16,740 bases of DNA from an uncultured bacterium (GCA_905214265.1 CAJMLQ010000063.1:1-16740); one strand, 5' to 3'. Counted from the first letter of the stretch, positions 1 through 7,327 are shown. The notes: generated from the letters alone by a model not told the origin. Made by a program: numbers and translations.

Positions 1-912
1 CTCTGTCCCCGTCACCTTCGCAGCCCCCCGTATCAAGATAATGCACAGCGGGTGAACCAGATAGAGAACCATGGACGCGGTGCGGAGTTCCTTCCCGCCC
101 TGTCCCCTTGCCCGCAGCAAAAGGGAAAAAAGCAACGCCATCAAAAGCGGCAGCGTCAGATACATGCTGTCGTGCCGGGGCCATCCCGCCGCCCGCAGAA
201 GCAGCCCTTCCGCCAGCAGCAGCCCCAAGGCCGCTCCTCCGGCGGCCCAGAGCCTCCAGCCGGGCAGCCGTCCTTCCACCGGCGCTTCGGCCAGCATCCC
301 GCCCAGGATCAGAAACACCGGCGCCAGAAAAAAGCCGTTCCGCGTGTAATCAAAGCAGGCAAACAGCCCGTCGTACAGGCCCTTCAGCGCCGGAATCTGT
401 ACCGTCAACCCGTACCAGCTGTCCCCCAGTATTCCCAGAAGATACAGTCCGCCTCCGGCGGCCAGGGCCCCCTTCCAGGACAGCCTTTTCAGCAGCAGCG
501 CGGCGATCCCCATCCCCAGCATGGCCGCCGGAAGATACCACAGATGGTAAAACGCGCCGTTGAACAGCAGGTCCTTCCAAAGCCGGGTCGCCAGCTCCGG
601 TTCCGAAAAATACCCCTGATACACCCGCACTGGCAGATACAGCAGAACCGAAATCCCGTAAAGCCCGCCCGTCCGCTTGAGAAAGCGACCCAATACCCCC
701 GTCTCCTCGGCCCGGACCCGGGGAAGAAGGAAGTACCCCGAAGCCATCAGAAAAAACGGCACCGCCACCCGGGCCAGGATCCGCGTCAGGATAAAATCCG
801 CCGTCCCGCTGAAGGACGCCAGCGGCGAGGTGTGATTGGCGATGACCAGCACCGCCGCCGCCATGCGGAACCAGTCGATTCCCCCGACTCTGCCCTTTAC
901 GCGGTCCGCCAT
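1..912 (-). CDS. vanT: VanT-like membrane protein (acyltransferase-3-type domain), N-terminal part, cut by left edge
   Basis: The minus strand is open from an ATG at 912 to the window edge, giving 304 codons without a stop. The start overlaps the end of the D,D-peptidase gene by 16 bases. The visible protein is hydrophobic throughout. It opens with GIDWFR (residues 11-16) and an ANHTSPL segment with His27, followed by VAVPFFLMASGYF, then FNGAFYHLWYLP, GDSWYGL, DYTRNGFF and RHDSMYL. These segments match, in order, what I recall of the membrane domain of VanT serine racemases, which belongs to the acyltransferase-3 superfamily. VanT is thought to bring in L-Ser through this domain and racemise it to D-Ser with a C-terminal alanine-racemase-like domain. 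That second domain would lie beyond the edge, so racemase activity is inferred from context. An O-acetyltransferase (OatA-like) is the main alternative. The order ligase-XY-T supports VanT. Confidence 0.8.
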   Translation of the reverse strand, partial: MADRVKGRVGGIDWFRMAAAVLVIANHTSPLASFSGTADFILTRILARVAVPFFLMASGYFLLPRVRAEETGVLGRFLKRTGGLYGISVLLYLPVRVYQGYFSEPELATRLWKDLLFNGAFYHLWYLPAAMLGMGIAALLLKRLSWKGALAAGGGLYLLGILGDSWYGLTVQIPALKGLYDGLFACFDYTRNGFFLAPVFLILGGMLAEAPVEGRLPGWRLWAAGGAALGLLLAEGLLLRAAGWPRHDSMYLTLPLLMALLFSLLLRARGQGGKELRTASMVLYLVHPLCIILIRGAAKVTGTE

Positions 913-1646
913 GCCGTCACCACCAGTCCGTCCATATTGTTTCCGGAAATCTGGCAGGGAATCCCCTCCGGCAGCCGTAAAACCGGTGCTTCTCCCGCCA
1001 GGCAGTGCTGGAACCAGATCTCCGCCACTCGTTTCCCCGACTGGAAGTAAAGGTGGGGCCCGTCCTCCGGGTAATCCCGCAGCAGCTCCAGATATTCTTC
1101 CAGCGCCAGCCGGTATTCCTGGATCAGCTGGGAGTGGGGCCATCCCACATAGCGGAAGTGCCACGGCTCACAGGCGATGCCCGTGATTTTCTCCTTCCCA
1201 GCTGGATACCGGAGGAAAAAGCCGTACTCCGCCGCCCGGCGGCGAAATTCTCCGCACACTCCGGAATCCGGAAAATCCGGCCGGATGAAATCGATCTGCG
1301 GGCGGCTCTCCCCCAGATCGACAGCCAGCCCGGTCTGATGTTCGCTGCACCCGGGAAGGGCCACATACTGCCGGGTAAACACCGCGCCATTTTCCCGGAC
1401 AGAATCCTCATAGATCCGCGTCTGCTCAAAATGGGAGCGGTATCCGCTGACCGCCGTGATAGCGGACCCGGCCCGGATGTCCGCTAAGAGCCTTTGGAGC
1501 TGTTCCGCTGCGCGTTTTTCCAGCTGCACCCCCGGCCGGACGGCGGACAAAAGCTCCACCGGCTCCCGCCGCAGGGGATTTCTTGCATTAACCAGGATCA
1601 GCTCTCCCTGATAGACCGCCTCCGCTCCCGGAAAGATCTCTCTCAT
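897..1646 (-). CDS. vanXY: VanXY-type D,D-dipeptidase/D,D-carboxypeptidase
   Basis: A 249-residue M15-family zinc peptidase. SGYRS (67-71) is followed by the zinc motif SEHQTGLAVD (His103, Asp110) and EPWH (catalytic Glu160, third zinc ligand His163). VanXY enzymes hydrolyse D-Ala-D-Ala dipeptide and remove terminal D-Ala from UDP-MurNAc-pentapeptide, which clears vancomycin-sensitive precursors. No signal peptide or membrane anchor is visible, which fits the cytoplasmic VanXY class rather than membrane-bound VanY. The tail of about 80 residues after EPWH makes it closer in length to VanXY-G (about 250 aa) than to the shorter VanXY-C. The ATG overlaps the stop of the ligase gene as ATGA, so translation is probably coupled, and its own end overlaps the vanT start. 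A plain VanY-type carboxypeptidase is the alternative. The family call is secure; the dual activity is inferred. Confidence 0.88.
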   Translation of the reverse strand: MREIFPGAEAVYQGELILVNARNPLRREPVELLSAVRPGVQLEKRAAEQLQRLLADIRAGSAITAVSGYRSHFEQTRIYEDSVRENGAVFTRQYVALPGCSEHQTGLAVDLGESRPQIDFIRPDFPDSGVCGEFRRRAAEYGFFLRYPAGKEKITGIACEPWHFRYVGWPHSQLIQEYRLALEEYLELLRDYPEDGPHLYFQSGKRVAEIWFQHCLAGEAPVLRLPEGIPCQISGNNMDGLVVTAWRTA

Positions 1647-2704
1647 TTCACTGCCTCCCCGATCAGCCGGGTCACGACCTCCGGCAGTGTCATCCCCGCT
1701 CCCCGCATCATCCCGGGAAAGCGGCTGTGGGCGGTAAGCCCGGGGATGGTATTAATCTCGTTGAACACCACTTCCCCCTCCGGGGTGAGGAAGCAGTCCA
1801 CCCGGGCAAAGCCATCGCAGTCCAACAGCCGGTAAAGCTGTTCTGCCGTCTGTCGTACTTTTTCCGCCGCTTCCGGAGAAATCCGTGCCGGCATGTAGAT
1901 GCGGGAGGTCTTCAGGGTATACTTTTCCTCGTAATCGAAGAAGCCCTGGGACAGCTCGATCTCGTCCACCTCGCCTATGGTCAGCGGCCCGTCCGCCGCT
2001 CCCATAATGGCGCACCCCACCTCAAATCCCGGCACCGCCGCTTCTACTACCGCCTTCCGGTCGTGGTCAAAGGCAGCCCGAATGGCAGCGTCCAGCCCCT
2101 CCGGCCCGCTCACCCGGCTCACGCCGAAGGAGGACCCTGCCCGGGAGGGCTTCACAAACAGCGGATAACCCAGCTTTTCCGCCTCCGCGGCGGCCTGAGC
2201 CGGGTTATACATTCCCTTCCGCACGCTGAAAAACGCCGGCACCGGGATCCCGGCATCCCGGGCGACGGCGTGGGCTATCTCCTTGTCCATACAGACCGCC
2301 GACGCCAGGCTTCCGCAACCCACAATGGGAATGCCCGCCAGCTCCAACAGCCCCTGTACCGTCCCGTCCTCCCCGTTTTTTCCATGAAGAACGGGAAAAG
2401 CCGCGTCCAAATGAATGGTCTCCGTCCGCCCGTCCCGGAAAACCAGCAGCCCGCCTCCCCGGCTTGGGGAAAGGACTACCGGCAGGCAGTCATCCGCTCC
2501 GCTCCAGGTGTCCCAGGTCCCCGCCGGAATGCGGCAAGGGTCCCCCCTGTACCAGTACCACTCCCCCCGCCGGGTGATGCCCACCAAAACTGGCTCCACC
2601 TGCTCCCGGTCCAGGGCGCTGATGACCGCGTAGGCTGACTGCAAAGAGACCTCATGCTCGGTGGACTGGCCGCCGAAAAGAACCGCAACCGCCTGTTTTT
2701 CCAT
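1643..2704 (-). CDS. vanG: VanG-like D-alanine:D-serine ligase
   Basis: A 353-residue ATP-grasp ligase that would join D-Ala to D-Ser (or D-Ala) in the cytoplasm for peptidoglycan precursors. Visible motifs are GGQSTEHEVSL (11-21), HGKNGEDG (107-114), KPSRAGSS (185-192), FFDYEEKYTLK (255-265) and NEINTIPG (315-322). The omega-loop EKY followed by the SRIYMPAR stretch resembles VanG/VanC/VanE-type D-Ser ligases as I recall them, and the whole chain aligns collinearly with remembered VanG (349 aa). The ATG at 2704 is preferred because it lies 8 bases after an AAGGAG site; a GTG codon 9 bases upstream overlaps that site. The ATGA overlap with vanXY marks an operon. A housekeeping Ddl is the alternative, but the vanXY-vanT context argues against it. 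Ligand preference cannot be proven by eye. Confidence 0.87.
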   Translation of the reverse strand: MEKQAVAVLFGGQSTEHEVSLQSAYAVISALDREQVEPVLVGITRRGEWYWYRGDPCRIPAGTWDTWSGADDCLPVVLSPSRGGGLLVFRDGRTETIHLDAAFPVLHGKNGEDGTVQGLLELAGIPIVGCGSLASAVCMDKEIAHAVARDAGIPVPAFFSVRKGMYNPAQAAAEAEKLGYPLFVKPSRAGSSFGVSRVSGPEGLDAAIRAAFDHDRKAVVEAAVPGFEVGCAIMGAADGPLTIGEVDEIELSQGFFDYEEKYTLKTSRIYMPARISPEAAEKVRQTAEQLYRLLDCDGFARVDCFLTPEGEVVFNEINTIPGLTAHSRFPGMMRGAGMTLPEVVTRLIGEAVK

Positions 2705-2754
2705 CTTTAACACTCCTTCCGGCCTCCTCTTCTTATCCGGGAGACGATACCTTT

Positions 2755-2760
2755 ATTGTA
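2755..2760 (-). promoter_or_regulatory. Candidate -10 of the vanG-vanXY-vanT operon
   Basis: On the minus strand TACAAT lies about 50 bases upstream of the vanG ATG. At 16-18 bases spacing I see no hexamer resembling TTGACA, only GC-rich sequence. A -10 without a good -35 would fit an activator-dependent promoter, but it could also be chance. Confidence 0.3.
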
Positions 2761-2784
2761 CCGGTTCCGCCCCGTTCCCGCTTT

Positions 2785-2812
2785 AAGCCGGGCTTGCGGA
2801 TTTCTTAAGAAA
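2785..2812. promoter_or_regulatory. Two adjacent palindromes in the divergent vanG / glycosidase region
   Basis: AAGCC-G-GGCTT (2785-2795) is followed five bases later by the perfect 12-bp palindrome TTTCTTAAGAAA (2801-2812). They sit just upstream of the presumed van promoter and about 60 bases upstream of the glycosidase promoter. That position would suit a regulator-binding site. The function is inferred from symmetry and location only. Confidence 0.3.
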
Positions 2813-2869
2813 ACCTTGCTTTTTCTGAATTATTTCCAGAATACGTGAAAATCCGACAACATTTTCCCC

Positions 2870-2898
2870 TATACATCCGGGACGGTTTGTGTTAAGAT
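2870..2898 (+). promoter_or_regulatory. Candidate sigma-A promoter for the GH36-like gene
   Basis: TATACA (2870-2875), a 17-base spacer and TAAGAT (2893-2898) lie 43 bases upstream of the ATG. The -35 matches 4 of 6 consensus bases and the -10 matches 5 of 6. A strong GGGAGG ribosome site precedes the start. Confidence 0.45.
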
Positions 2899-2941
2899 AA
2901 AAGCACAGCAAGCCGGATATCGGCAGCAGGGAGGAACAGAG

Positions 2942-4927
2942 ATGGAATTTCGCGTGGAGGACTGCCGCGCCGCTTTGGAAAATCAGGTGCTGACTATTGA
3001 AAACAGCCGGATCCGCCGCCGGTTCACCGTGGGGATGGAGGGGCTCTTCCCGCTGGAGATCCAGGATCTCCGAAGCGGTGCGGTTTTCCAGACAGAAGAG
3101 GCCGCCGCGCCGGTGATCCCCAGCGGCTTTGGGGTGGACGAGTTTCCAGAGCTCTCCCTGGAGGGCGGCGCGGACGATAACGGCTTTCGTGCGGAGCTTT
3201 CCTATACCGACGGGGACTGCTCCGCAGTCTTCCGGTTTTTTCTTGCGCCCAAGCTGCCTTTCTGCAGCCTGCACCGGATCTTCCGGGGAGACTGGACTTT
3301 CCCGGAGGAGGACTCCGGCAAATCGGCGGGGCCGGACGGCGTGGAAACCGGCTTCTCTCTGCCCGACGGGGAAGACGTGCTGGACGCCGTCTCGCTCCCT
3401 GGAAACCATTGGAACCTGGAGACCGTCCAGCTCTTTGACCAGACCGACAATCACGATACCTTGGTCCGCACCTTCCGGGAGCCGCTCTACGCCAGAGGCC
3501 GCACCCGGGAGCGCGGAAACCTTTTCCTTTTCACCGGCCGTCTCACTGGAAAGGGCCTTTTGTTCGTCAAGGAAAGCCCCACCCATCTGAACATTCTGAA
3601 CCAGTACCCCGCCGACCTCTCCGTTTCCGGCGGGACTGCGCGGCTCTTGGGCTCCGGCCTCCCGGAGGGAGGCAGCGGCCGGGATTTCCAGAGCTTCGGC
3701 TCCACCGTAGGCGTCGGGGATGGCAGCCGCATCCTCTCCGAGTATAAGCGCTTCTATCTGGCCCAGTGGTCCTCCGCGCCGGAGCGGAGCTTCACCATGT
3801 CCAATACCTGGGGCGACCGGCATCAGGACCTGGCGGTCTGCGACAGCTTCATCCGCCGGGAGATCGACGCTGCCGCTTCCATCGGCATCGACATCGTCCA
3901 GATAGACGACGGCTGGCAGAAGGGAACCACTGCCAACTCCGCCCGCCGGAAAGGCGGCGTCTGGGAGGGCTACTATGCTGCGGATCCGGATTTCTGGCGG
4001 CCGGACCCGGAAAAGTTCCCAGAGGGGCTGAAGCCGGTGGCTGCCTACGCCGCCTCCAAGGGCGTGAGGCTGGGTCTCTGGTTTTCGCCGGACTCCTCCC
4101 GGGATTTCCGCAACTGGAAGCGGGATGCCGCTGTCGTTCTCGAGCTCTGGCGGCGTTACGGTATCTCCCATTTCAAGCTGGACGGAGTCAAGCTCCGCAC
4201 CAAGGCGGCGGAGCGGAATTATCTGGCCCTGCTTTCCCGGATCACTTCCGAAAGCAAGGGCGCCGTCTCCTTCAACCAGGACATCACCGCAGAGGACCGG
4301 ACCGGCTATCTCTGGCAGAAGCAGCATGGAACCCTTTTTGTGGAGAACCGCTATACCGCTTGGGGAAACTATTACCCCCACAACACCCTGCGGAACCTCT
4401 GGACCCTCTCCCGGTTTTTCCCCGCCCGGAAGTTCCAGTTTGAACTGCTCAACAACCGCCTGAATCGGGAGCGCTACAGTGACGACCCCCTGGCGCCGGA
4501 AAATGTGGATATCCGCTATGAATTTGCCTGTGTCTTTTTCGCAAATCCCCTTTTCTGGATGGAGCTTCAGCACCTCCTGCCTGAGGATCGCGACGCCCTG
4601 CAAAAAATCGTCCAAATTTATCGAGAGTGCCGGGACGACCTCGCCCAGGCCGAGGTTCTTCCCATCGGCCGGATGCCCTGTGGAGCCTCTCTCACCGGAT
4701 TCCAGGCTGACTGCGGCAACGGCAGCGGCTATCTCCTCCTGTTCCGGGAACCGCTGGCCCCGGAGACCGGTATTCTCCGCATCCGTCCGCTGGCCGCGCC
4801 CGCCTCTCTCCGTCCGCTGGCCTCCAATCTTTCCAGGGACGGTTACTCCATTAGCTGCGACGGTGAATGGCTCCATCTTGCCATGGAGACGCCCGGCTCC
4901 TACCTCCTGCTCCGCTACCGGAAGTGA
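2942..4927 (+). CDS. GH36-like (clan GH-D) alpha-galactosidase-type glycoside hydrolase
   Basis: A 661-residue protein with no signal peptide, so probably cytoplasmic. An N-terminal beta-rich region (about 1-270) precedes a TIM-barrel-like part with the motif VQIDDGWQKG (Asp322/Asp323), LGLWFSP, then HFKLDGVKL, whose Asp414 sits where the GH-D nucleophile is expected. FNQDITAEDR offers Asp447 or Asp452 as acid/base candidates. A C-terminal beta domain closes the chain (about 590-661). The family removes alpha-linked galactose or related sugars from oligosaccharides. The usual KWDMN and SGGGRFD motifs of classical GH36 are not present in that form, so the substrate may differ. The start is set by GGGAGG seven bases before the ATG. 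The gene is monocistronic, with its own candidate promoter and a strong terminator. No transporter adjoins it. The fold call is moderately sure; the substrate is unknown. Confidence 0.7.
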   Translation: MEFRVEDCRAALENQVLTIENSRIRRRFTVGMEGLFPLEIQDLRSGAVFQTEEAAAPVIPSGFGVDEFPELSLEGGADDNGFRAELSYTDGDCSAVFRFFLAPKLPFCSLHRIFRGDWTFPEEDSGKSAGPDGVETGFSLPDGEDVLDAVSLPGNHWNLETVQLFDQTDNHDTLVRTFREPLYARGRTRERGNLFLFTGRLTGKGLLFVKESPTHLNILNQYPADLSVSGGTARLLGSGLPEGGSGRDFQSFGSTVGVGDGSRILSEYKRFYLAQWSSAPERSFTMSNTWGDRHQDLAVCDSFIRREIDAAASIGIDIVQIDDGWQKGTTANSARRKGGVWEGYYAADPDFWRPDPEKFPEGLKPVAAYAASKGVRLGLWFSPDSSRDFRNWKRDAAVVLELWRRYGISHFKLDGVKLRTKAAERNYLALLSRITSESKGAVSFNQDITAEDRTGYLWQKQHGTLFVENRYTAWGNYYPHNTLRNLWTLSRFFPARKFQFELLNNRLNRERYSDDPLAPENVDIRYEFACVFFANPLFWMELQHLLPEDRDALQKIVQIYRECRDDLAQAEVLPIGRMPCGASLTGFQADCGNGSGYLLLFREPLAPETGILRIRPLAAPASLRPLASNLSRDGYSISCDGEWLHLAMETPGSYLLLRYRK

Positions 4928-4951
4928 CAAGTCTATTCCGGCCGTTTTCTC

Positions 4952-4959
4952 CATAAACT
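4952..4959 (+). promoter_or_regulatory. Possible sigma-E-like -10 ahead of the M23/M50 pair
   Basis: CATAAACT matches 7 of 8 positions of the sporulation sigma-E -10 consensus (CATACAHT). GTCTATT, 14 bases upstream (4931-4937), is a partial -35. The spoIVFA-spoIVFB operon of Bacillus is known to be sigma-E dependent. The problem is that transcription would start right at the terminator hairpin of the upstream gene, so this may be coincidence. Confidence 0.2.
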
Positions 4960-4965
4960 GATAGC

Positions 4966-5005
4966 AGCCCCGTCCCGCCGGACTCCGGCAGGGCGGGGCT
5001 TTTTT
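4966..5005 (+). terminator. Rho-independent terminator of the GH36-like gene
   Basis: A 16-bp stem (4966-4981 with 4985-5000; 14 Watson-Crick pairs, one wobble, one C/A mismatch), a 3-base loop, then a T run at 5001-5005. It lies 39 bases after the glycosidase stop and 19 bases before the M23 gene. Confidence 0.9.
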
Positions 5006-5023
5006 CAAGAAAGGAAGACGTTC

Positions 5024-5578
5024 ATGCGCTCACCTGCCCGCTGCCTGTTCGCCGCTCTGGCGGCCCTTCTCCTGCTGCTCCCCCGAAGCAGCGCCGCCGC
5101 GGAGGATTTTGACCTCCTCCCTCCCCCCGCCTACGCGGACTTCTCCCCCTACCGGATGACGGTCCCCATCGACCTGCCGGTGGAGCATCCCGTCGTGAAC
5201 AGCCCCTTCGGCTGGCGCTTTCACCCGCTTTCCGGCGAACTGGACTTTCACACCGGCATCGACCTGTCCGGAAAGGAAGGTGCCCCTATCCGTGCGGCCC
5301 TGAACGGCACAGTGAAAACCGCCGGTTTTCATCCCAGCTACGGCAACTACCTGATTCTTGACCACCACAACGGCTTTTCCACCCTCTACGCCCACTGCAG
5401 CCGCCTTCTGGCAGAGGAGGGCGATGTGGTCCGAAAGGGGAAAACCATTGCCAAAGTCGGCGCGACCGGCGATGCGACGGGACCGCACCTGCACTTCGAG
5501 ATCCGCCTGAACGGGATCTGCTTGGACCCGTCTATGGCCCTGGACACCTCCAGCACACTGGAGGTTGCCGATGCTTGA
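5024..5578 (+). CDS. M23-family (LytM/SpoIVFA-like) metallopeptidase, exported
   Basis: A 184-residue protein with an N-terminal hydrophobic signal or anchor segment (about 7-25, ending SSAAA) and a short linker. A complete LytM domain follows: FGWRFHP, HTGID (zinc ligands His76, Asp80), YAH (His124) and HLHF (His155, zinc ligand His157). M23 enzymes cut peptide cross-bridges of peptidoglycan. All metal and catalytic positions are present, so it is probably active, unlike the degenerate M23 domain of Bacillus SpoIVFA. It acts outside the membrane or between the two forespore membranes. The start follows an AAGGAAG site by six bases. Its stop overlaps the start of the M50 protease gene by eight bases, the same order as spoIVFA-spoIVFB. 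A sporulation role is inferred from this pairing; a general wall hydrolase is the alternative. Confidence 0.82.
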   Translation: MRSPARCLFAALAALLLLLPRSSAAAEDFDLLPPPAYADFSPYRMTVPIDLPVEHPVVNSPFGWRFHPLSGELDFHTGIDLSGKEGAPIRAALNGTVKTAGFHPSYGNYLILDHHNGFSTLYAHCSRLLAEEGDVVRKGKTIAKVGATGDATGPHLHFEIRLNGICLDPSMALDTSSTLEVADA

Positions 5579-6161
5579 GTTTTACTGGGGAAAGCTGCGG
5601 ATTGTAGTGCGCTTTTCCTTCTTTGCCGTTTTGCTGCTGATGCTGGAGCTGCTCAGGAGCGACTGGGGACTTTGGTGCGCGGGGGCAAGCCTCCTCCATG
5701 AGGCTGGGCATATCCTTGCCTATGCCGCCATAGGCTCCGCTCCCCGGGAGATTCATTTCGAGTGCGGTGGAATCCGGATCGTGCCGCCTGGAGCTCTCCT
5801 CTCCCCGGGAAAGGAGGCGCTGATCCTGACGGCGGGCAGCGGCGTCAATCTGCTTGTCGGCGGAATCCTGCTGGTCCTGGGATGCCGGTACGCAGCCGGA
5901 TTTCATCTGCTGCTGGGTGTCTTCAATCTGCTTCCTCTGCGCTCCCTGGACGGCGGGCAGCTTCTCGGCCTGCTGGCGGAGCGCTTTTTCAGCCTGCGGA
6001 CAGCAGAATGGCTTTGTCAGGCAATCAGCCTGATGGTTTTGCTCCCGCTGCTCTGGGGCGGATGGCTGCTTTTCCAGCAGAGCGGAAATTTTTCCCTTAT
6101 TCTGACGCTAGGGTGCCTGCTGGCTGCCGCCTTTCCCGCCGCCGGGTGGAAAAGCGTTTGA
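5571..6161 (+). CDS. M50 site-2-type intramembrane metalloprotease (SpoIVFB-like)
   Basis: A 196-residue, mostly hydrophobic protein with the zinc motif HEAGH (His43, Glu44, His47) in an early membrane helix. The second family motif NLLPLRSLDGG (119-129) supplies Asp127 as third zinc ligand. Several further membrane segments follow (roughly 91-118 and 150-190). The family cleaves substrates inside the membrane. SpoIVFB releases sigma-K from its pro-form in the mother cell, and this protein has the same compact architecture without PDZ or CBS domains. The ATG at 5571 lies inside the M23 stop region (ATGCTTGA), so the two are probably translationally coupled. An in-frame TTG at 5565 is less likely as start. 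The pairing with an M23 gene supports a SpoIVF-like complex, but the substrate is not shown here and no sigma-K gene is in the window. Confidence 0.82.
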   Translation: MLEFYWGKLRIVVRFSFFAVLLLMLELLRSDWGLWCAGASLLHEAGHILAYAAIGSAPREIHFECGGIRIVPPGALLSPGKEALILTAGSGVNLLVGGILLVLGCRYAAGFHLLLGVFNLLPLRSLDGGQLLGLLAERFFSLRTAEWLCQAISLMVLLPLLWGGWLLFQQSGNFSLILTLGCLLAAAFPAAGWKSV

Positions 6162-6186
6162 ACTTTCGGGCGGGGCGTGGTATAAT
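6158..6186 (+). promoter_or_regulatory. Sigma-A promoter of the LacI-family gene
   Basis: TTGAAC (6158-6163), a 17-base spacer and a perfect TATAAT (6181-6186) preceded by TGG (extended -10). The -35 overlaps the TGA stop of the M50 gene. The sequence GAAAAGCGTTTGAA (6149-6162) covers the -35 and matches the cre-like LacI-family core AARCGTTT, so autoregulation or CcpA control is possible. Confidence 0.8.
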
Positions 6187-6314
6187 GATTGTACTGTGGC
6201 GGTGCTTCGCACCGAATGAATCTGCCTTTTCTCTCAAGGCGCCTCAAACGCACGAATCGCGGCAGCCGGAGTTGCCGCAGAGTCCAGACAAATCTCCCGA
6301 AAGGAGCCCCTCAC
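6187..6314 (+). other. Leader of the LacI-family mRNA with two hairpins
   Basis: About 120 untranslated bases between the promoter and the ATG. CGGTGC/GCACCG (6200-6205 with 6209-6214) and GCGGCA/TGCCGC (6259-6264 with 6273-6278) can each form 6-bp stems. There is no T run after either, so neither looks like an attenuator. I recognise no riboswitch class. An AAAGGAG ribosome site ends the leader. Confidence 0.4.
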
Positions 6315-7322
6315 ATGGCAACGATCAAGGATATTGCCGCCCTCAGCGGCGTCTCCATCGCAACGGTGTCCAAGCATATTAACGGCATCCCCGTCAAGGA
6401 GCAGAACCGTCTCCGCATCGACGCCGCCATCGCCGAGCTGGGCTACCAAGTCAACATTGCCGCCCGGACCCTCAAGACCCGCCGGTCCATGACCGTCGGC
6501 ATCCTCCTGGACAGCCTCTCCAACCTCTTTTATACCGCGGTCATCTCCGAGGCTGAGGAGCTTTTACAGGAAAAGGGCTACACCTCGATTCTTTTCGAAA
6601 CCAAGGGGTCCCTTCAGCGGGCGCTCCGGGGAATTGACCTGTTTTCTTCCAAGTCAGCGGATGGGATTCTCTATCTCTCCAGCCAGTGCAGCAGGGAGGT
6701 CATTACCCGCTGCACCGGCCTTTCCATTCCCTTGACCGTGGTGGACTCCATCACCCCGGATGCGTCTCCGTCCTGCGACTTTGTCCTGACAGAAAATGCT
6801 CGGGGCGCTTTCAGCGCAGTGGAATACCTCCGGCGCCAGGGCCATCGGGATATCGCGGTTATCACCGGTTCCGCCGCCCACTTTTCCGCCAACGAACGGC
6901 TCCGGGGCTATCAGAACGCCCTCCGCCAGGCCGAACTGCCTCTCCGGGAGGAATGGGTCCTTCGAGACGAATATAATATCGACGGCGGCTACCGTTGTGT
7001 CCGCCGCCTGCTGAAAAGCCCACTCCAGCCCTCTGCTCTGCTGGTCTGCAACTATTTCATGACCGTAGGCGCGGTGATGGCTCTCAACGAATCCAATATC
7101 GCGATTCCAGATCAGCTTTCCGTGGTGAGCTTCGACGAAATCGAACTGATCAAGGCGATGAAACCCCGCCTGACCACCATAAATCAGCAGACCTCCGTCA
7201 TTGCCGCCCGGGCCGTGGAGTGCCTGACCGCCCGCATCAACGGCAGCCAGGAGGAGGAAAAGGTCCAGCTAGTCCCGACTGTCATGGTAGAACGGGATTC
7301 GGTAGCCCAACGGAGGCCTTAA
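6315..7322 (+). CDS. LacI/GalR-family transcriptional regulator
   Basis: A 335-residue regulator. Residues 2-22 form the helix-turn-helix (ATIKDIAALSGVSIATVSKH) and a hinge with AARTLKTRRS follows, whose Leu is the one that normally inserts into a central CG step of the operator. A periplasmic-binding-protein-like effector domain fills residues about 60-330 (VGILLDSLSNLFY, ITGSAAHF, ERLRGYQNAL, LSVVSFDEIEL). Such proteins bind palindromic operators and release, or bind, upon sensing a sugar or derivative. The ATG at 6315 is chosen because it follows AAAGGAG by eight bases and starts exactly at the domain; earlier in-frame codons fall in the leader. It has its own promoter and ends in a strong terminator. 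The PHP gene and fucI lie downstream and are plausible targets. The effector is unknown. Confidence 0.9.
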   Translation: MATIKDIAALSGVSIATVSKHINGIPVKEQNRLRIDAAIAELGYQVNIAARTLKTRRSMTVGILLDSLSNLFYTAVISEAEELLQEKGYTSILFETKGSLQRALRGIDLFSSKSADGILYLSSQCSREVITRCTGLSIPLTVVDSITPDASPSCDFVLTENARGAFSAVEYLRRQGHRDIAVITGSAAHFSANERLRGYQNALRQAELPLREEWVLRDEYNIDGGYRCVRRLLKSPLQPSALLVCNYFMTVGAVMALNESNIAIPDQLSVVSFDEIELIKAMKPRLTTINQQTSVIAARAVECLTARINGSQEEEKVQLVPTVMVERDSVAQRRP

Positions 7323-7327
7323 AATTT

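Noticed and set aside
52..1050. Long plus-strand open frame
   Set aside because: Antisense to vanT and vanXY; the Pro/Gln/Arg-rich translation shows no domain.
1727..2638. 303-codon plus-strand open frame
   Set aside because: Antisense to the VanG-like ligase, whose motifs are complete; no protein family is visible in it.
2783..5008. 741-codon open frame on the minus strand
   Set aside because: It is antisense to the GH36-like gene, has no recognisable domain or ribosome site and low-complexity Gly/Glu/Ala-rich content; an effect of high GC.
6189..6314. 42-residue N-terminal extension of the LacI-family protein
   Set aside because: It would start two bases after the -10 box; the domain and AAAGGAG site fit the ATG at 6315.
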